Part shown: piece after piece, positions 8,243 to 17,923 of the stretch
Layout of the letters: each line of letters begins with the position of its first letter
Position numbering within the stretch: position 1 is the stretch's first letter
Assembly (NCBI RefSeq): GCF_048571275.1
Contig: NZ_CP182357.1
Location: 868,001-932,000, forward strand
DNA length: 64,000 nt
Origin: Marinarcus sediminis
GTDB taxonomy: Bacteria; Campylobacterota; Campylobacteria; Campylobacterales; Arcobacteraceae
Direction: 5' to 3'
The notes under the pieces: generated by a model
Told to the model about the DNA's origin: nothing
Databases searched by the model: none
What the model saw: the letters and a program-made list of their open reading frames with translations, nothing else
Program-made: the position numbers and the translations under genes

Positions 8243-9358
8243 TTAACTTAACGTAATATGGGTCACTTCACTGCTTGCACCTAATCTCATAGGCGGACCC
8301 CAAAATCCTGTCCCTTTATTGACATATATTTGTGTGGTTTCATTGTGTTGGTGCAGACCTTTTATGTAAGGTTGTACAAGTCTGACTAAAAGATTAAAAG
8401 GGACAATTTGTCCACCATGCGTGTGTCCACTGAGCACTAAGTCAATAGAGGAAGGAACTTCATAGATATATTTTGGTTGGTGAGCCAGAAGAAGTGTGGG
8501 AGAATTTTCATCAATATTTTCCAGTGCTTTGTTAATATCTGGCACATACTCTTTGGTACGATACCCAAAAATATCGTAAACACCACAGAGGTTAAACCCT
8601 TTTGATGCTTCTCCAATATAGACAGATTCATTTTCTAAAACTTTAATGCCCAATGTTTTGACATACGAAATAATTTTGCCCACATCATGAAAGTATTCAT
8701 GGTTGCCCACAATAAAATAGGTGCCATATTTTGATTGTATGTTTTGTAACTGATCAACTGCATTTTTAGCATAGGTCATATCTGTATCAATCAAATCCCC
8801 AGTAATAACTACTATATCAGGTGTTAAATGATTGATTTTTTTAATCAAAGAAGCCATAAATTCAGTGTTGATGAGTCCACCTATATGGATATCACTGATT
8901 TGAACAAGGGTGTATTTTTTTGTTAAGTTGTTTATTTTTATTGATACGTCTTCAATGTTTATGGTTCTTGCATTGTAGATGGCTTTTGCATTGACTGAAG
9001 TTGCGAGAACAAGAGAGGCAATATCTAAAGATTTTTTAAAAAAAGTTCTTCTGGGTTCATCTTTTACGGTTTTATTTATTGTGTATGAAAAAAAATCATA
9101 CACTAGCGTGGTGGTAAATAATAAAAAAATAATACCAATGGGAATACTTAATAAAAAGTAAACAGTATTGGGTACAACAGGGTAGTATCTGACAAGCATA
9201 TATCCAAAAACACTCAATAAATTGACGATAAGGAGAGAATTAAGCACATATTTGTATTTTGTTTTTAAGTGGAGCTTGTTAATGAAACGTTTTGAAACAT
9301 ATATACTCAGTATTAGAAAAACAAATAAGAAAATGGTCATAAATATTAAAAGTCTCAT
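8243..9358 (-). CDS. Membrane-anchored metallophosphoesterase (YaeI/YkuE type)
   Basis: A 371-residue protein with about four N-terminal membrane helices (residues 1-140) and a calcineurin-like phosphoesterase domain. The two-metal site motifs are all present: VQISDIHIGG, GDLIDTD, GNHEY and SGHTHGGQ. The closing NKGTGFWGPPMRLGASSEVTHITL segment is typical of the YaeI/YkuE/LpxG group, some of which cleave UDP-2,3-diacylglucosamine in lipid A synthesis. It converges with the kinase with only 4 nt between them. The substrate is not fixed by the sequence; an LpxH-like gene also occurs near 62 kb. No clear Shine-Dalgarno precedes the ATG. Confidence 0.82.
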   Translation of the reverse strand: MRLLIFMTIFLFVFLILSIYVSKRFINKLHLKTKYKYVLNSLLIVNLLSVFGYMLVRYYPVVPNTVYFLLSIPIGIIFLLFTTTLVYDFFSYTINKTVKDEPRRTFFKKSLDIASLVLATSVNAKAIYNARTINIEDVSIKINNLTKKYTLVQISDIHIGGLINTEFMASLIKKINHLTPDIVVITGDLIDTDMTYAKNAVDQLQNIQSKYGTYFIVGNHEYFHDVGKIISYVKTLGIKVLENESVYIGEASKGFNLCGVYDIFGYRTKEYVPDINKALENIDENSPTLLLAHQPKYIYEVPSSIDLVLSGHTHGGQIVPFNLLVRLVQPYIKGLHQHNETTQIYVNKGTGFWGPPMRLGASSEVTHITLS

Positions 9359-9416
9359 GAAGTATTATATAATAATTTATTGTCTATTCCCCCTTTTTTA
9401 TTAAGTGAGGAAACGA

Positions 9417-9422
9417 TATAAT
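9417..9422 (+). promoter_or_regulatory. Likely -10 box for the chemoreceptor gene
   Basis: TATAAT lies 31 nt before the ATG at 9454, with a GGGAG ribosome binding site between. There is no good -35 box, as is usual for sigma70 promoters in Campylobacterota. Confidence 0.45.
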
Positions 9423-9453
9423 GACACAAACTAGTCACTAGGGAGAAGTATTA

Positions 9454-12000
9454 ATGAATAAAATGACCATTTCTAGGAAATTTATGTTAATTTCGTTGAG
9501 TGTTACGTTTGTTACAATGATAGTAGGATATTTGATATTGAATGGCTACAAAAAGACATTGGTTGAAGATGTGTATACGAATATTATTTCGGATATGCAA
9601 ACATTGGCAAAAGATAGAATTGAATCAAAATTTGATGTGGGCATCTCTAATGCGATATCAATTGCTAATGATCGTATGTTACAAAAGGCCTTGCAATCGA
9701 ATGACAGAGCTTTAGCCATGGAAACGCTTTCAAGTTTGTCGGCAAAAATGAAAGAGAGTACACCCTTTAAAAACATTAAAGTGCATATTCATACAGCCGA
9801 TAACAAATCCTTTTTAAGAAGTTGGGTTCCAGATAAGTATGGAGATGATTTAAGTTCATTCAGACACAGCGTGGTTAAAGTCAATGAAACAGAACAAGTG
9901 GTAAATACTTTTGAAGTGGGTAAAGCGGGATTAAGTATTCGTTCAGTTGTACCTATTCTTTCCTCTAACAGTGAACATTTAGGTTCATTGGAGTTCATGC
10001 AAGGGATTAATTCGGTTGCTAAACTTTTTGATAAAACAGAAGATGGGTTTTTACTTTTAATGGATGCTTCTTTGGCGGTGGCAAAAATTGCTCCTGAAAA
10101 GATGTTAAAAGATTATGTTATTTCTCAAAAATTTGTGAACAAAGCGTTTTTAGAAGATGCCAAAAAAATAGATTTTAAAGTCTTAAAAAAAGATAAAATT
10201 TTAAATACAGATAACTATACATACAGTTACATTGATATCAAAGATTATGAAAATAAAGTGATTGGACTAGCCTTAGTGGGAAGACCACATGCCATTGTCC
10301 ATTTGGCCATTGATCAAGCGACCAATTTGATTGCGATTGCTTTGACTCTGTTAGTGATTTCTCTGTTCGCAACACTTATTGTCTCTTTAATAACGATGAG
10401 AAGTAATATTATAAGTCCTATAAAAGATTTAAAAAAAGCCATTGATGGAATAAAAGAGAGTCGTACAAAATCTACTTTAATTCCTATAAAAAATAATGAT
10501 GAAATTGGCGATGTTGTTACCAGCTTTAATGAGTATTTATCGGGGATTAAAAACGGTATGGAAATTGATACTGAGGTTATTGATGAAGCCAGAAAAGTCA
10601 TTGAAAAAGTCAATGTAGGATTGTTTAATGATAGGATTACCAAAGAGGCAAATTCAAAAGAGGTGGCTTCTTTAATTGCAGTTATTAACAACATGATTCA
10701 AACAACCAGTCAAAGCTTATTGGCAATTTCTCAAGCCTTGATTGAACTCTCTCATGCCAAATATGATAAAGAGATATCAACGATAGATGGTACAACGGGT
10801 CTTATTGCATCGCTGTTTAATGGTATTCGAGTGACGCAATCTACTATGTCTGAAGTGATGGCGTTAATTGACAGTTCAAATATTAAATTAGAGTACAGTT
10901 CAAAAGAGTTATCAACGGCATCAAGAAAGTTAAGTGATTCATCCAATATTCAAGCGGTGTCATTAGAAGAGACAGCTGCAGCCATTGAAGAGATTGCCGC
11001 AACAATTAAACAAAGCAGTGCCAATGCTCAAAAAATGACAACGTATGCACAAAATGTTACGAAGTCAAATGAAGTAGGGAAACAGTTGGCGCACCAAACG
11101 GTTAATTCAATGGATGAGTTGAGTAAAGAGGTCAATATGATTTTGGAAGCCATCTCAATTATCGACCAAATTGCATTCCAGACCAATATTTTAAGTTTAA
11201 ATGCAGCCGTTGAAGCGGCTACTGCAGGAGAAGCGGGTAAAGGGTTTGCGGTTGTTGCTGCGGAAGTGAGAAACCTTGCTACACGAAGTGCAGAAGCGGC
11301 GAAAGATATTAAGAATTTGGTGGAGAGTGCTACCAATAAAGCCAATGAGAGCAAAGTTATTACGGATAAAATGCTTCATGGATACACCGAATTGGATGAA
11401 AATATCAGTACTACCATTGGACTGATTGAAGAAGTTGCCAATGCTTCAAAAGAGCAACAAAATGCCATTATCCAAATTACCGATACCGTGAACTCATTGG
11501 ATAAAGCAACACAAGAGAATGCTTCATTGGCTTCAAATATCAGTGCAATGGCGCAAAACACGCAAGAGTTGGTGGAACAACTCAAAAATGCGGTCAGTAA
11601 CACTACGTATAATGAAGCTTCTAAAAAACGCATTTGTGAACCGAATCTGATTTTTAGAATCAATAAACTCAAATCAGATCACATCGTATTTAAAGACAAT
11701 AATTTCTGTAACTGTGGCGTGGGGAAAACGTTTACGGTTAAAAATCACAATGAGTGTGATTTGGGGAAATGGATAGATGAAAATAAAGAGAAACCTTTTG
11801 CGCAATCTTCACAATGGAAAGAGCTTTTGATTGTTCATGAAGATGTTCATACAAAAGTGCAAAAAACGGTTGATTTATACGCCAAAGGTGCCTCAAATGA
11901 AGAGATCTTTAATTACACCAAAGATGTCGAAACCAGTGCCACTAAAGTGTTTAACCTCTTAGATAAATTAAGAGAAATAAACTGTGAAACTCAAAAGTAG
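9454..12000 (+). CDS. Methyl-accepting chemotaxis protein with C-terminal CZB zinc domain
   Basis: An 848-residue chemoreceptor. A first membrane helix (about 12-28) and a second (about 288-315) enclose a large periplasmic Cache-type sensor of about 255 residues. A HAMP domain follows (about 315-365), then a long coiled-coil signalling region with the hairpin tip around EAISIIDQIAFQTNILSLNAAVEAA, which contacts CheA/CheW. The last 100 residues form a CZB domain with its zinc motif (SDHIVF, HNECDLGKWI, HEDVH; three His and one Cys). In characterised cases CZB domains sense zinc availability or oxidants such as hypochlorite. The gene stands alone. Confidence 0.92.
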   Translation: MNKMTISRKFMLISLSVTFVTMIVGYLILNGYKKTLVEDVYTNIISDMQTLAKDRIESKFDVGISNAISIANDRMLQKALQSNDRALAMETLSSLSAKMKESTPFKNIKVHIHTADNKSFLRSWVPDKYGDDLSSFRHSVVKVNETEQVVNTFEVGKAGLSIRSVVPILSSNSEHLGSLEFMQGINSVAKLFDKTEDGFLLLMDASLAVAKIAPEKMLKDYVISQKFVNKAFLEDAKKIDFKVLKKDKILNTDNYTYSYIDIKDYENKVIGLALVGRPHAIVHLAIDQATNLIAIALTLLVISLFATLIVSLITMRSNIISPIKDLKKAIDGIKESRTKSTLIPIKNNDEIGDVVTSFNEYLSGIKNGMEIDTEVIDEARKVIEKVNVGLFNDRITKEANSKEVASLIAVINNMIQTTSQSLLAISQALIELSHAKYDKEISTIDGTTGLIASLFNGIRVTQSTMSEVMALIDSSNIKLEYSSKELSTASRKLSDSSNIQAVSLEETAAAIEEIAATIKQSSANAQKMTTYAQNVTKSNEVGKQLAHQTVNSMDELSKEVNMILEAISIIDQIAFQTNILSLNAAVEAATAGEAGKGFAVVAAEVRNLATRSAEAAKDIKNLVESATNKANESKVITDKMLHGYTELDENISTTIGLIEEVANASKEQQNAIIQITDTVNSLDKATQENASLASNISAMAQNTQELVEQLKNAVSNTTYNEASKKRICEPNLIFRINKLKSDHIVFKDNNFCNCGVGKTFTVKNHNECDLGKWIDENKEKPFAQSSQWKELLIVHEDVHTKVQKTVDLYAKGASNEEIFNYTKDVETSATKVFNLLDKLREINCETQK

Positions 12001-12002
12001 TA

Positions 12003-13304
12003 TTAATTCATAGTACTTTTTATGGCTTCATAAAGAGTCTCTATCTCCTCTTTCGTTTGAGAGTAGTGGATAGAGATTCTCACCCATCCGGGTTTGTCTG
12101 CTAAATCAATTTGATCTTTTAATCCCAATAAATCATGGCCATACGGTCCAGCACAAGAGCATCCTGCTCGTGTTTGTATCCCTTTTGAAGATAAAAATTC
12201 ACAAATTTCATAAGGATCTTTTTTCTCTATGTTAAAAGAGACAATCCCAATGTTTTTTGCATTTTGATTGCCATAAATTTTAATCGATGGGATTTTTTTA
12301 AGTTGCGTTAAGAAGCCACTTAAGAGTTCTTGTTTTCGTTGTTCAATGAATTCAAATCCTATCTCATTTCGTAAAGCATAGGCTAAGGCAGCTTTGATGA
12401 GTTGCAAAATCCCTGGCGTTCCCGCGGTTTCTCTTGATTGTATGTCTTCGTGATATATTTGAGAGGTTTTGCTCACATATTGAACCGTTCCTCCGCCTGA
12501 AAAACTCGGTGCCAATGAAGTATCTACAAGTGATTTTTTAATGACCAATAATCCACAACTTCCTGGGCCTCCTAAGAGTTTATGTGGAGAGAGAATCATG
12601 GCATCATAATATTGACAATCAATGTTCATAGATGAAGAGCTCGCTGCCGCATCAAAACAGACAATGGCTTTGTATTTTCTGAGTAAATTTGAAATCTCTT
12701 TATAACAGGTGATAATGCCCGTGACATTGGAAGCAATACAAAAAGTAGCAATGATATCTCGATGTTGATTGGCTTTTAAAATGGTTTCAAGCTGCACCAA
12801 GTCCATTAACCCCTCTGCATTAAGTTGAATCCTCATCACTTCACATAATGCTTCTCGATAACTTACCTCATTAGAGTGATGCTCATAAGGGCCAACAATT
12901 ACCAGTGGTAAATCGGATTTATTGACAGTTAATTGTAATCGTTGAAGTGTTGCTGGAGGGATATACAGACCTAAAAGTTCTTGAAATTTTTTAATTGCAG
13001 CCGTTGCACCACACCCTGTGGGTAAAATGGCAAATTCATCAGAAACTTCAAGTGAGTTGTAAAGACTTTGGATGGCTTGTTCATAATAACTGTTGGTTAA
13101 AAAAGCCATTGACGCCTCTTTTGAGTGTGTATTGGCATAGGTTTTTAAAATATCATAGATTCTGTTTTCAATAGGACGAAAACCCAATCCTGATGCTGTA
13201 TAATCAAAGTATTGAGTTTTATGAATGCCTATGGTGTTGTATTTAATATAGTCAAGTTTATTGGTATCTTTTGAAAAAAATGGTTTAAAAAGTTTACTTG
13301 TCAT
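12003..13304 (-). CDS. Class-V aminotransferase fold PLP enzyme, cysteine desulfurase-like
   Basis: A 433-residue PLP-dependent enzyme related to SufS/CsdA cysteine desulfurases. The PLP Lys is in ILSPHKLLGGPGS. A Cys-rich active-site loop, RAGCSCAGPYGHDLL, sits where desulfurases carry the catalytic Cys. It is the last gene of the sulfate-assimilation operon and its start overlaps the sulfite reductase gene by 11 nt. It could mobilise sulfur from cysteine or act on another sulfur or selenium amino acid. The cysteine-rich loop favours a desulfurase, but the N-terminal half diverges from SufS/IscS, so the substrate is open. Confidence 0.75.
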   Translation of the reverse strand: MTSKLFKPFFSKDTNKLDYIKYNTIGIHKTQYFDYTASGLGFRPIENRIYDILKTYANTHSKEASMAFLTNSYYEQAIQSLYNSLEVSDEFAILPTGCGATAAIKKFQELLGLYIPPATLQRLQLTVNKSDLPLVIVGPYEHHSNEVSYREALCEVMRIQLNAEGLMDLVQLETILKANQHRDIIATFCIASNVTGIITCYKEISNLLRKYKAIVCFDAAASSSSMNIDCQYYDAMILSPHKLLGGPGSCGLLVIKKSLVDTSLAPSFSGGGTVQYVSKTSQIYHEDIQSRETAGTPGILQLIKAALAYALRNEIGFEFIEQRKQELLSGFLTQLKKIPSIKIYGNQNAKNIGIVSFNIEKKDPYEICEFLSSKGIQTRAGCSCAGPYGHDLLGLKDQIDLADKPGWVRISIHYSQTKEEIETLYEAIKSTMN

Positions 13305-14856
13305 TTCCCAGCTTTAAAACAAAATCATTAAAAGAAGTATAACCACTTTTAATATATTTTATAATTAAATCTTCTATTATTTTGGGAGCATCACTTGCAG
13401 GAAACTTAATGTTGGGTTTCTCTCCAAAACGGCTTTTACTGCCTTCTAAATGTCCACCCAATACCAGTTCAAAACCAGTAACAGTTTCATCGTTTTGTTT
13501 GACTTTACACCCAATTAATCCAATATCAACAATATGTGGGTGTGCACATGAATTGGGACAACCGTTCACACTGATAGAGATCTTTTCTTGGAAATCGGGG
13601 AATTTATGCTCTAAATGTGCCACAATCTCTTTGGCCAAACCTTTGGTTTCACTGATGGCAAATTTACAAAAATTAAGTCCCGTACATGCCAATGTTCGAG
13701 CATTAAATACCGATGGTTTGGTTTGAATATTAACGGCATCCAAATCTTTTGCCATCTCTTGAGCTTGCAGTGTAGGTGCATCTAAAATCACAAAATTTTG
13801 TGTCGTTGTTGTTTTTATTGTGGTTGCCTCATATTTTTTCATTACGGATAAAAGATTTAACAATCCTGTTGCCGTAATATTTCCACTGCTGATGGCACAC
13901 CCAATATAACTTTTACTTCGTACGGTACTTTCATGAATGCCAAAGTGTTCCCGTTTTTCATACGCAGTAAAATCTTGAACTTTTTGCTCTTTTAAAACAA
14001 AATTGATGTTCTCATGTAACACCTCTTTGAATTTTTCAATGCCCCACTCTTGGATAATATGTCCCAATCGTGCTTTTCTTCTGTTCTCTCTGTTCCCATG
14101 CTCTTTATAGATTTTAGAAACGGCTTTAACCGTAGGTAAGACTTGAGAAGCAGTGACATAACCAATATGGTGCGCAAACTGTTTATTTGAAGCCAAACCT
14201 CCACCTACGTGAACGTCAAACAAGGTTTTTGTATCAGAGACTTTGGTTGCGGTGAAACTCAAATCTTGAATTTCATGCGAAATACAGTGTTTATTACACC
14301 CACTGATAGAGACTTTATATTTTCTGGGCAAGTTTGAAAGGTTTTTATTTCCTGCAAAATAGGCATTGACTTTTTCAACCAAAGGTCTCACATCACAAAT
14401 TTGGTCATGATCAATGCCATTTACTGGACACGTAACTACGTTTCTGGGAACATCTCCCGCTGCAAAAACGGTGCTTAATCCCACTTCGTGCAGTTGGGTA
14501 AAGATTGCAGGCAGATTTGCAACCGTGATATAGTGAAACTGAATATCTTGTCGGGTTGTAAAATCAGCCGTTCCTCTTGCATACTCATTTGAAATATGGG
14601 CAAGTCTCTCTATTTGTTCTAAGTTAAGCTCTCCATTGGGAAGTTTAACCCGTAACATGAAGTATAAAGTATTGTCATTTTCATCTTGCAGATTTCTGTT
14701 TTGAGTATACAGACCATACCATTTAAAACGGTCAATATCTTCTGGATTAACGGCTTCACCTAATACGGCGTATACATAAATATCTTGTAAAACGTCTAAT
14801 CCATCTTTCTCTTTTTTTATTCTTTCAACTCTTTGAGCTGCTGTCTCTTTACTCAT
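13294..14856 (-). CDS. sir: Assimilatory sulfite reductase (siroheme, 4Fe-4S)
   Basis: About 520 residues of the nitrite/sulfite reductase superfamily. The siroheme/4Fe-4S cluster Cys residues are visible in TGLNFCKFAISETK and NGCPNSCAHPH, and both duplicated ferredoxin-like halves are present. Six-electron reduction of sulfite to sulfide is preferred over nitrite reduction because the gene sits inside a cysH-cysD-cysN operon. The chosen ATG at 14856 (MSKETAAQ) has a good AGGAA ribosome binding site and starts just after the cysN stop. A longer frame to 14889 would overlap cysN by 25 nt and is less likely. Electron donor unknown (ferredoxin in related enzymes). Confidence 0.85.
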   Translation of the reverse strand: MSKETAAQRVERIKKEKDGLDVLQDIYVYAVLGEAVNPEDIDRFKWYGLYTQNRNLQDENDNTLYFMLRVKLPNGELNLEQIERLAHISNEYARGTADFTTRQDIQFHYITVANLPAIFTQLHEVGLSTVFAAGDVPRNVVTCPVNGIDHDQICDVRPLVEKVNAYFAGNKNLSNLPRKYKVSISGCNKHCISHEIQDLSFTATKVSDTKTLFDVHVGGGLASNKQFAHHIGYVTASQVLPTVKAVSKIYKEHGNRENRRKARLGHIIQEWGIEKFKEVLHENINFVLKEQKVQDFTAYEKREHFGIHESTVRSKSYIGCAISSGNITATGLLNLLSVMKKYEATTIKTTTTQNFVILDAPTLQAQEMAKDLDAVNIQTKPSVFNARTLACTGLNFCKFAISETKGLAKEIVAHLEHKFPDFQEKISISVNGCPNSCAHPHIVDIGLIGCKVKQNDETVTGFELVLGGHLEGSKSRFGEKPNIKFPASDAPKIIEDLIIKYIKSGYTSFNDFVLKLGNDK

Positions 14857-14864
14857 ACGATTTC

Positions 14865-16277
14865 CTAAAATATTTCTTTTGCTTCCCAATGTGGAAAGTG
14901 TTTTCTCACAAGTGCATTAAACTCAACTTCAAAAGCTGAATATTCACCCGCTCGTCTTTTGGCTTGCGTGGTCGATTTATTGACAATCATTCCTGCTCCA
15001 ACTGTGTTGTTGGTAATTCTATTGATGATAATAAAAGAACCCATCGCTTTGTTGTTTTCATACGGATCAAACGCTATGGCTTGTTCCAAATCCAATTTGG
15101 CATGACCAATCTCATTGAGATTGAGTGTGCTTGTGTTTTGATGTTCTAAGGTATTGACATCGGTTTTATAATAAAACTCTTCAATAGAACCTGTAGTCAC
15201 CGTTGAAGCACGTTTGATAAAGTACGATTTCCCTTTTAATAATGGCTCTTCACTCATCCAAACAATATTGACATCCAATGCGGTTGCACTGTCAGGTTGT
15301 TCATTGCTTTTAACCAAAATATCCCCACGACTGATGTCGATTTCATCGTTTAATGTAATTGTAATGGCTTGTTGTGCATAGGCATAATCAAGGTTAGCAT
15401 CATAGGTAATAATCTCTTTAACCGTTGAGCTTTTCCCCGAAGGTAAAACCGTTACCGCATCACCTACGTTGATGATTCCAGACGCCACTGTTCCACAAAA
15501 ACCTCTGAAGTCTAAGTTTGGTCGGTTGACATATTGAACGGGCATTCTAAAGTGAACTAAGTCTCTGTCGTTGGCAATTTCAATATTTTCTAGTGTGTGC
15601 ATCAACGTATCACCCTTGTACCAAGGTGATTTTGGAGATACATTTACTACGTTGTCCCCATTTAACGCACTTAAAGGAATTAACGTAATATCGTCAGTCA
15701 AGCCCAACTCTTTGGCAAAAATCAAATAATCTTTGACAATCTCATTGTATCTTGTTTCACTGAAATCCACCAAGTCCATTTTATTGACCGCCACAATAAT
15801 GTGTTTAATTCCCAATAATTTGGCAATAAAAGAGTGTCGTTTGGTTTGCGTTTGAATCCCATATCGGGCATCAATTAAAATAATGGCTAAGTCAGCCGTA
15901 CTCGCACCCGTGGCCATATTTCTTGTATATTGCTCATGACCGGGAGTATCGGCAATGATGAATTTTCTTTTATCGGTTGCAAAATATCGGTACGCTACAT
16001 CAATGGTAATACCTTGTTCTCGTTCACTTTGTAAACCATCCACTAACAGGGCTAAGTCAAACTCTTCACCTGTGGTTCCTGATTTTTTAGTGTCATTTTT
16101 AATGGCAGCCAATTGGTCTTCAAAAATCATTTTAGAGTCGTGTAAAAGTCTTCCAATTAAGGTACTTTTACCATCATCAACACTTCCACAAGTAATAAAT
16201 CTTAGCAGTTGTTTATTCTCGTGCTCTTTTAAGTAGCTCTCTATATCGTTGGCTATTTTTGTTTCTTGTATTGACAT
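14865..16277 (-). CDS. cysN: Sulfate adenylyltransferase subunit 1, CysN GTPase
   Basis: A 470-residue GTPase that, with CysD, activates sulfate to adenosine 5'-phosphosulfate (APS). The P-loop GSVDDGKST is at residues 31-39, followed by the DTPGHEQY G3 and NKMD G4 motifs and two EF-Tu-like beta-barrel domains. The start is placed at the ATG at 16277 (MSIQETKIAND), one base after the cysD stop; an upstream extension to 16355 runs into cysD and has no family match. There is no fused or separate CysC kinase, which fits the APS-type CysH further upstream. Confidence 0.95.
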   Translation of the reverse strand: MSIQETKIANDIESYLKEHENKQLLRFITCGSVDDGKSTLIGRLLHDSKMIFEDQLAAIKNDTKKSGTTGEEFDLALLVDGLQSEREQGITIDVAYRYFATDKRKFIIADTPGHEQYTRNMATGASTADLAIILIDARYGIQTQTKRHSFIAKLLGIKHIIVAVNKMDLVDFSETRYNEIVKDYLIFAKELGLTDDITLIPLSALNGDNVVNVSPKSPWYKGDTLMHTLENIEIANDRDLVHFRMPVQYVNRPNLDFRGFCGTVASGIINVGDAVTVLPSGKSSTVKEIITYDANLDYAYAQQAITITLNDEIDISRGDILVKSNEQPDSATALDVNIVWMSEEPLLKGKSYFIKRASTVTTGSIEEFYYKTDVNTLEHQNTSTLNLNEIGHAKLDLEQAIAFDPYENNKAMGSFIIINRITNNTVGAGMIVNKSTTQAKRRAGEYSAFEVEFNALVRKHFPHWEAKEIF

Positions 16278-16278
16278 C

Positions 16279-17190
16279 TTAGAAGTACCCCTCAATTTTT
16301 TTCTTTTCCATTGATCCAGCGGAATCATTATCAATGACTCGACCTTGTCTCTCACTTGTTTTTGTCAACAACATCTCTTGAATAATTTCAGGCAAGGTGT
16401 TGGCTTCACTCTCAACTGCTCCTGTTAATGGGTAACATCCCAAGGTTCTAAATCGAACGCTCTCCATTGATGGCACTTCACCCTCTTTTAAAGGAAGCCT
16501 TTCGTCATCGACTAAAATCTTAACCCCATCACGTACAACAACAGGTCTTTTTTTAGCGTAGTATAAAGGAACAATAGGAATCCCTTCTAAATAGATGTAC
16601 TGCCAAATATCAAGCTCTGTCCAGTTTGAAATAGGGAAAACTCGAATTGATTCCCCTTTGTGAACTCTTGAGTTATAGATATTCCAAAGCTCTGGTCGTT
16701 GGTTTTTTGGATCCCATCGGTGCTTTTCATCTCGAAATGAATAGATTCTCTCTTTGGCTCGAGATTTCTCTTCATCTCTTCTGGCTCCTCCAAATACGGC
16801 ATCAAACTTGTATTTGTTAAGAGCTTGTTTTAAGCCTTCTGTTTTCATGACATCGGTATGCACAGCACTTCCATGCGTGAATGGGCCAATGCCTTGGTCA
16901 ATTCCATCTTGATTGACGTGGACTAAAAGTTCAAATCCAAGCTCTTTGGCTCTTTGGTCTCGAAACTCAATCATCTCTTTAAACTTCCATGTGGTATCTA
17001 CGTGAAGCAGAGGGAAAGGAAGTTTTGCTGGGTGAAATGCTTTGACCGCAAGGTGCAGCATTACAGCAGAATCTTTACCTACTGAGTAAAGCATAGCTGG
17101 GTTTTCAAACTCAGCTATCACTTCTCTCATGATATGAATTGATTCAGCTTCAAGCTGTTTTAAGTGTGTCAACCTTTCTGTACTTATCAT
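16279..17190 (-). CDS. cysD: Sulfate adenylyltransferase subunit 2, CysD
   Basis: A 303-residue ATP sulfurylase catalytic subunit of the N-type ATP pyrophosphatase fold; it forms APS from ATP and sulfate with CysN. The PP-loop YSVGKDSAVMLH is near residue 40, and FGGARRDEEKSRAKER and the GCYPLTGAVES segment are conserved. The start is set at 17190 (MISTERLTHLKQ), which has GGAGAAAATTTT just before it and matches the usual length of 302; a longer frame to 17235 would overlap cysH. Confidence 0.95.
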   Translation of the reverse strand: MISTERLTHLKQLEAESIHIMREVIAEFENPAMLYSVGKDSAVMLHLAVKAFHPAKLPFPLLHVDTTWKFKEMIEFRDQRAKELGFELLVHVNQDGIDQGIGPFTHGSAVHTDVMKTEGLKQALNKYKFDAVFGGARRDEEKSRAKERIYSFRDEKHRWDPKNQRPELWNIYNSRVHKGESIRVFPISNWTELDIWQYIYLEGIPIVPLYYAKKRPVVVRDGVKILVDDERLPLKEGEVPSMESVRFRTLGCYPLTGAVESEANTLPEIIQEMLLTKTSERQGRVIDNDSAGSMEKKKIEGYF

Positions 17191-17213
17191 AAAATTTTCT
17201 CCAATTATCTCAA

Positions 17214-17915
17214 TTATTTTTTGTGTAAACCACACTCTTTATGTTCAGGGTTTTCCCACCACCATCGTCCACTTCGTATGTCCTTACCTTCTTTTATGGC
17301 TCTCGTACATGGTGCACAACCAATTGAAGGGTAACCGTGGTCATGAAGTTTGTTGTAAGGCACTTTATGGGTTTTAATGTAGTCCCAAACATCCTCTTCG
17401 CTCCAAAGTAAAAGAGGATTGAGTTTGATGACTTTGTTGTTTTCATCATACTCTACAAGGTGCATGGCTTCTCGTGTGATACTTTGAGAAGCTCGCAAAC
17501 CTGTAATCCAAATATTTAAACCTTGTAAGGCTCTTTGAAGAGGGGCTATTTTTCTGACAAAACAGCATCTCTTTCTGTTTTCAATACTCTCATAAAAGCC
17601 ATTGATTCCTTGCTCTTTATACAGAGTTTCAACCTCTTTTGCATCGGGAAAATAGACATCCACTTTGATGTTGTATTTTAAATTGGTATTGTCCATGACA
17701 CTGTAGGTTTCATAGGGAAGTCTTCCAGTATCAAGGGTAAATATTTTTGCACTTTTGTCTTGTTTTAAAATCATGTCCGTTAAGACTTGATCTTCTGCTC
17801 CAAAACTGCTTGAAAGGGCAATTTTACCTTTATAGGTTTTTAAAAAATATTCCAACACTTCTTGTGGTGAAGCCGTTTTGAATTTTTCATTTAACTCTTT
17901 TACTTTATCCAACAT
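17214..17915 (-). CDS. cysH: Adenylyl-sulfate (APS) reductase, thioredoxin-dependent, CysH
   Basis: A 233-residue PP-loop enzyme that reduces activated sulfate to sulfite. The motifs separate APS from PAPS reductases: RKRCCFVRK supplies the Cys-Cys pair and IGCAPCTR the CxxC pair that together hold a 4Fe-4S cluster, a feature of bacterial APS reductases. The C-terminal ECGLHKK carries the catalytic Cys. No APS kinase gene (cysC) is in the operon, which supports APS as direct substrate. It is followed by cysD 23 nt away and preceded by the DUF2061 gene. Confidence 0.93.
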   Translation of the reverse strand: MLDKVKELNEKFKTASPQEVLEYFLKTYKGKIALSSSFGAEDQVLTDMILKQDKSAKIFTLDTGRLPYETYSVMDNTNLKYNIKVDVYFPDAKEVETLYKEQGINGFYESIENRKRCCFVRKIAPLQRALQGLNIWITGLRASQSITREAMHLVEYDENNKVIKLNPLLLWSEEDVWDYIKTHKVPYNKLHDHGYPSIGCAPCTRAIKEGKDIRSGRWWWENPEHKECGLHKK

Positions 17916-17923
17916 CTAAATTC

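Noticed and set aside
16278..16355. N-terminal extension of CysN
   Set aside because: It overlaps the cysD coding end, has no family match, and an ATG follows the cysD stop at 16277.
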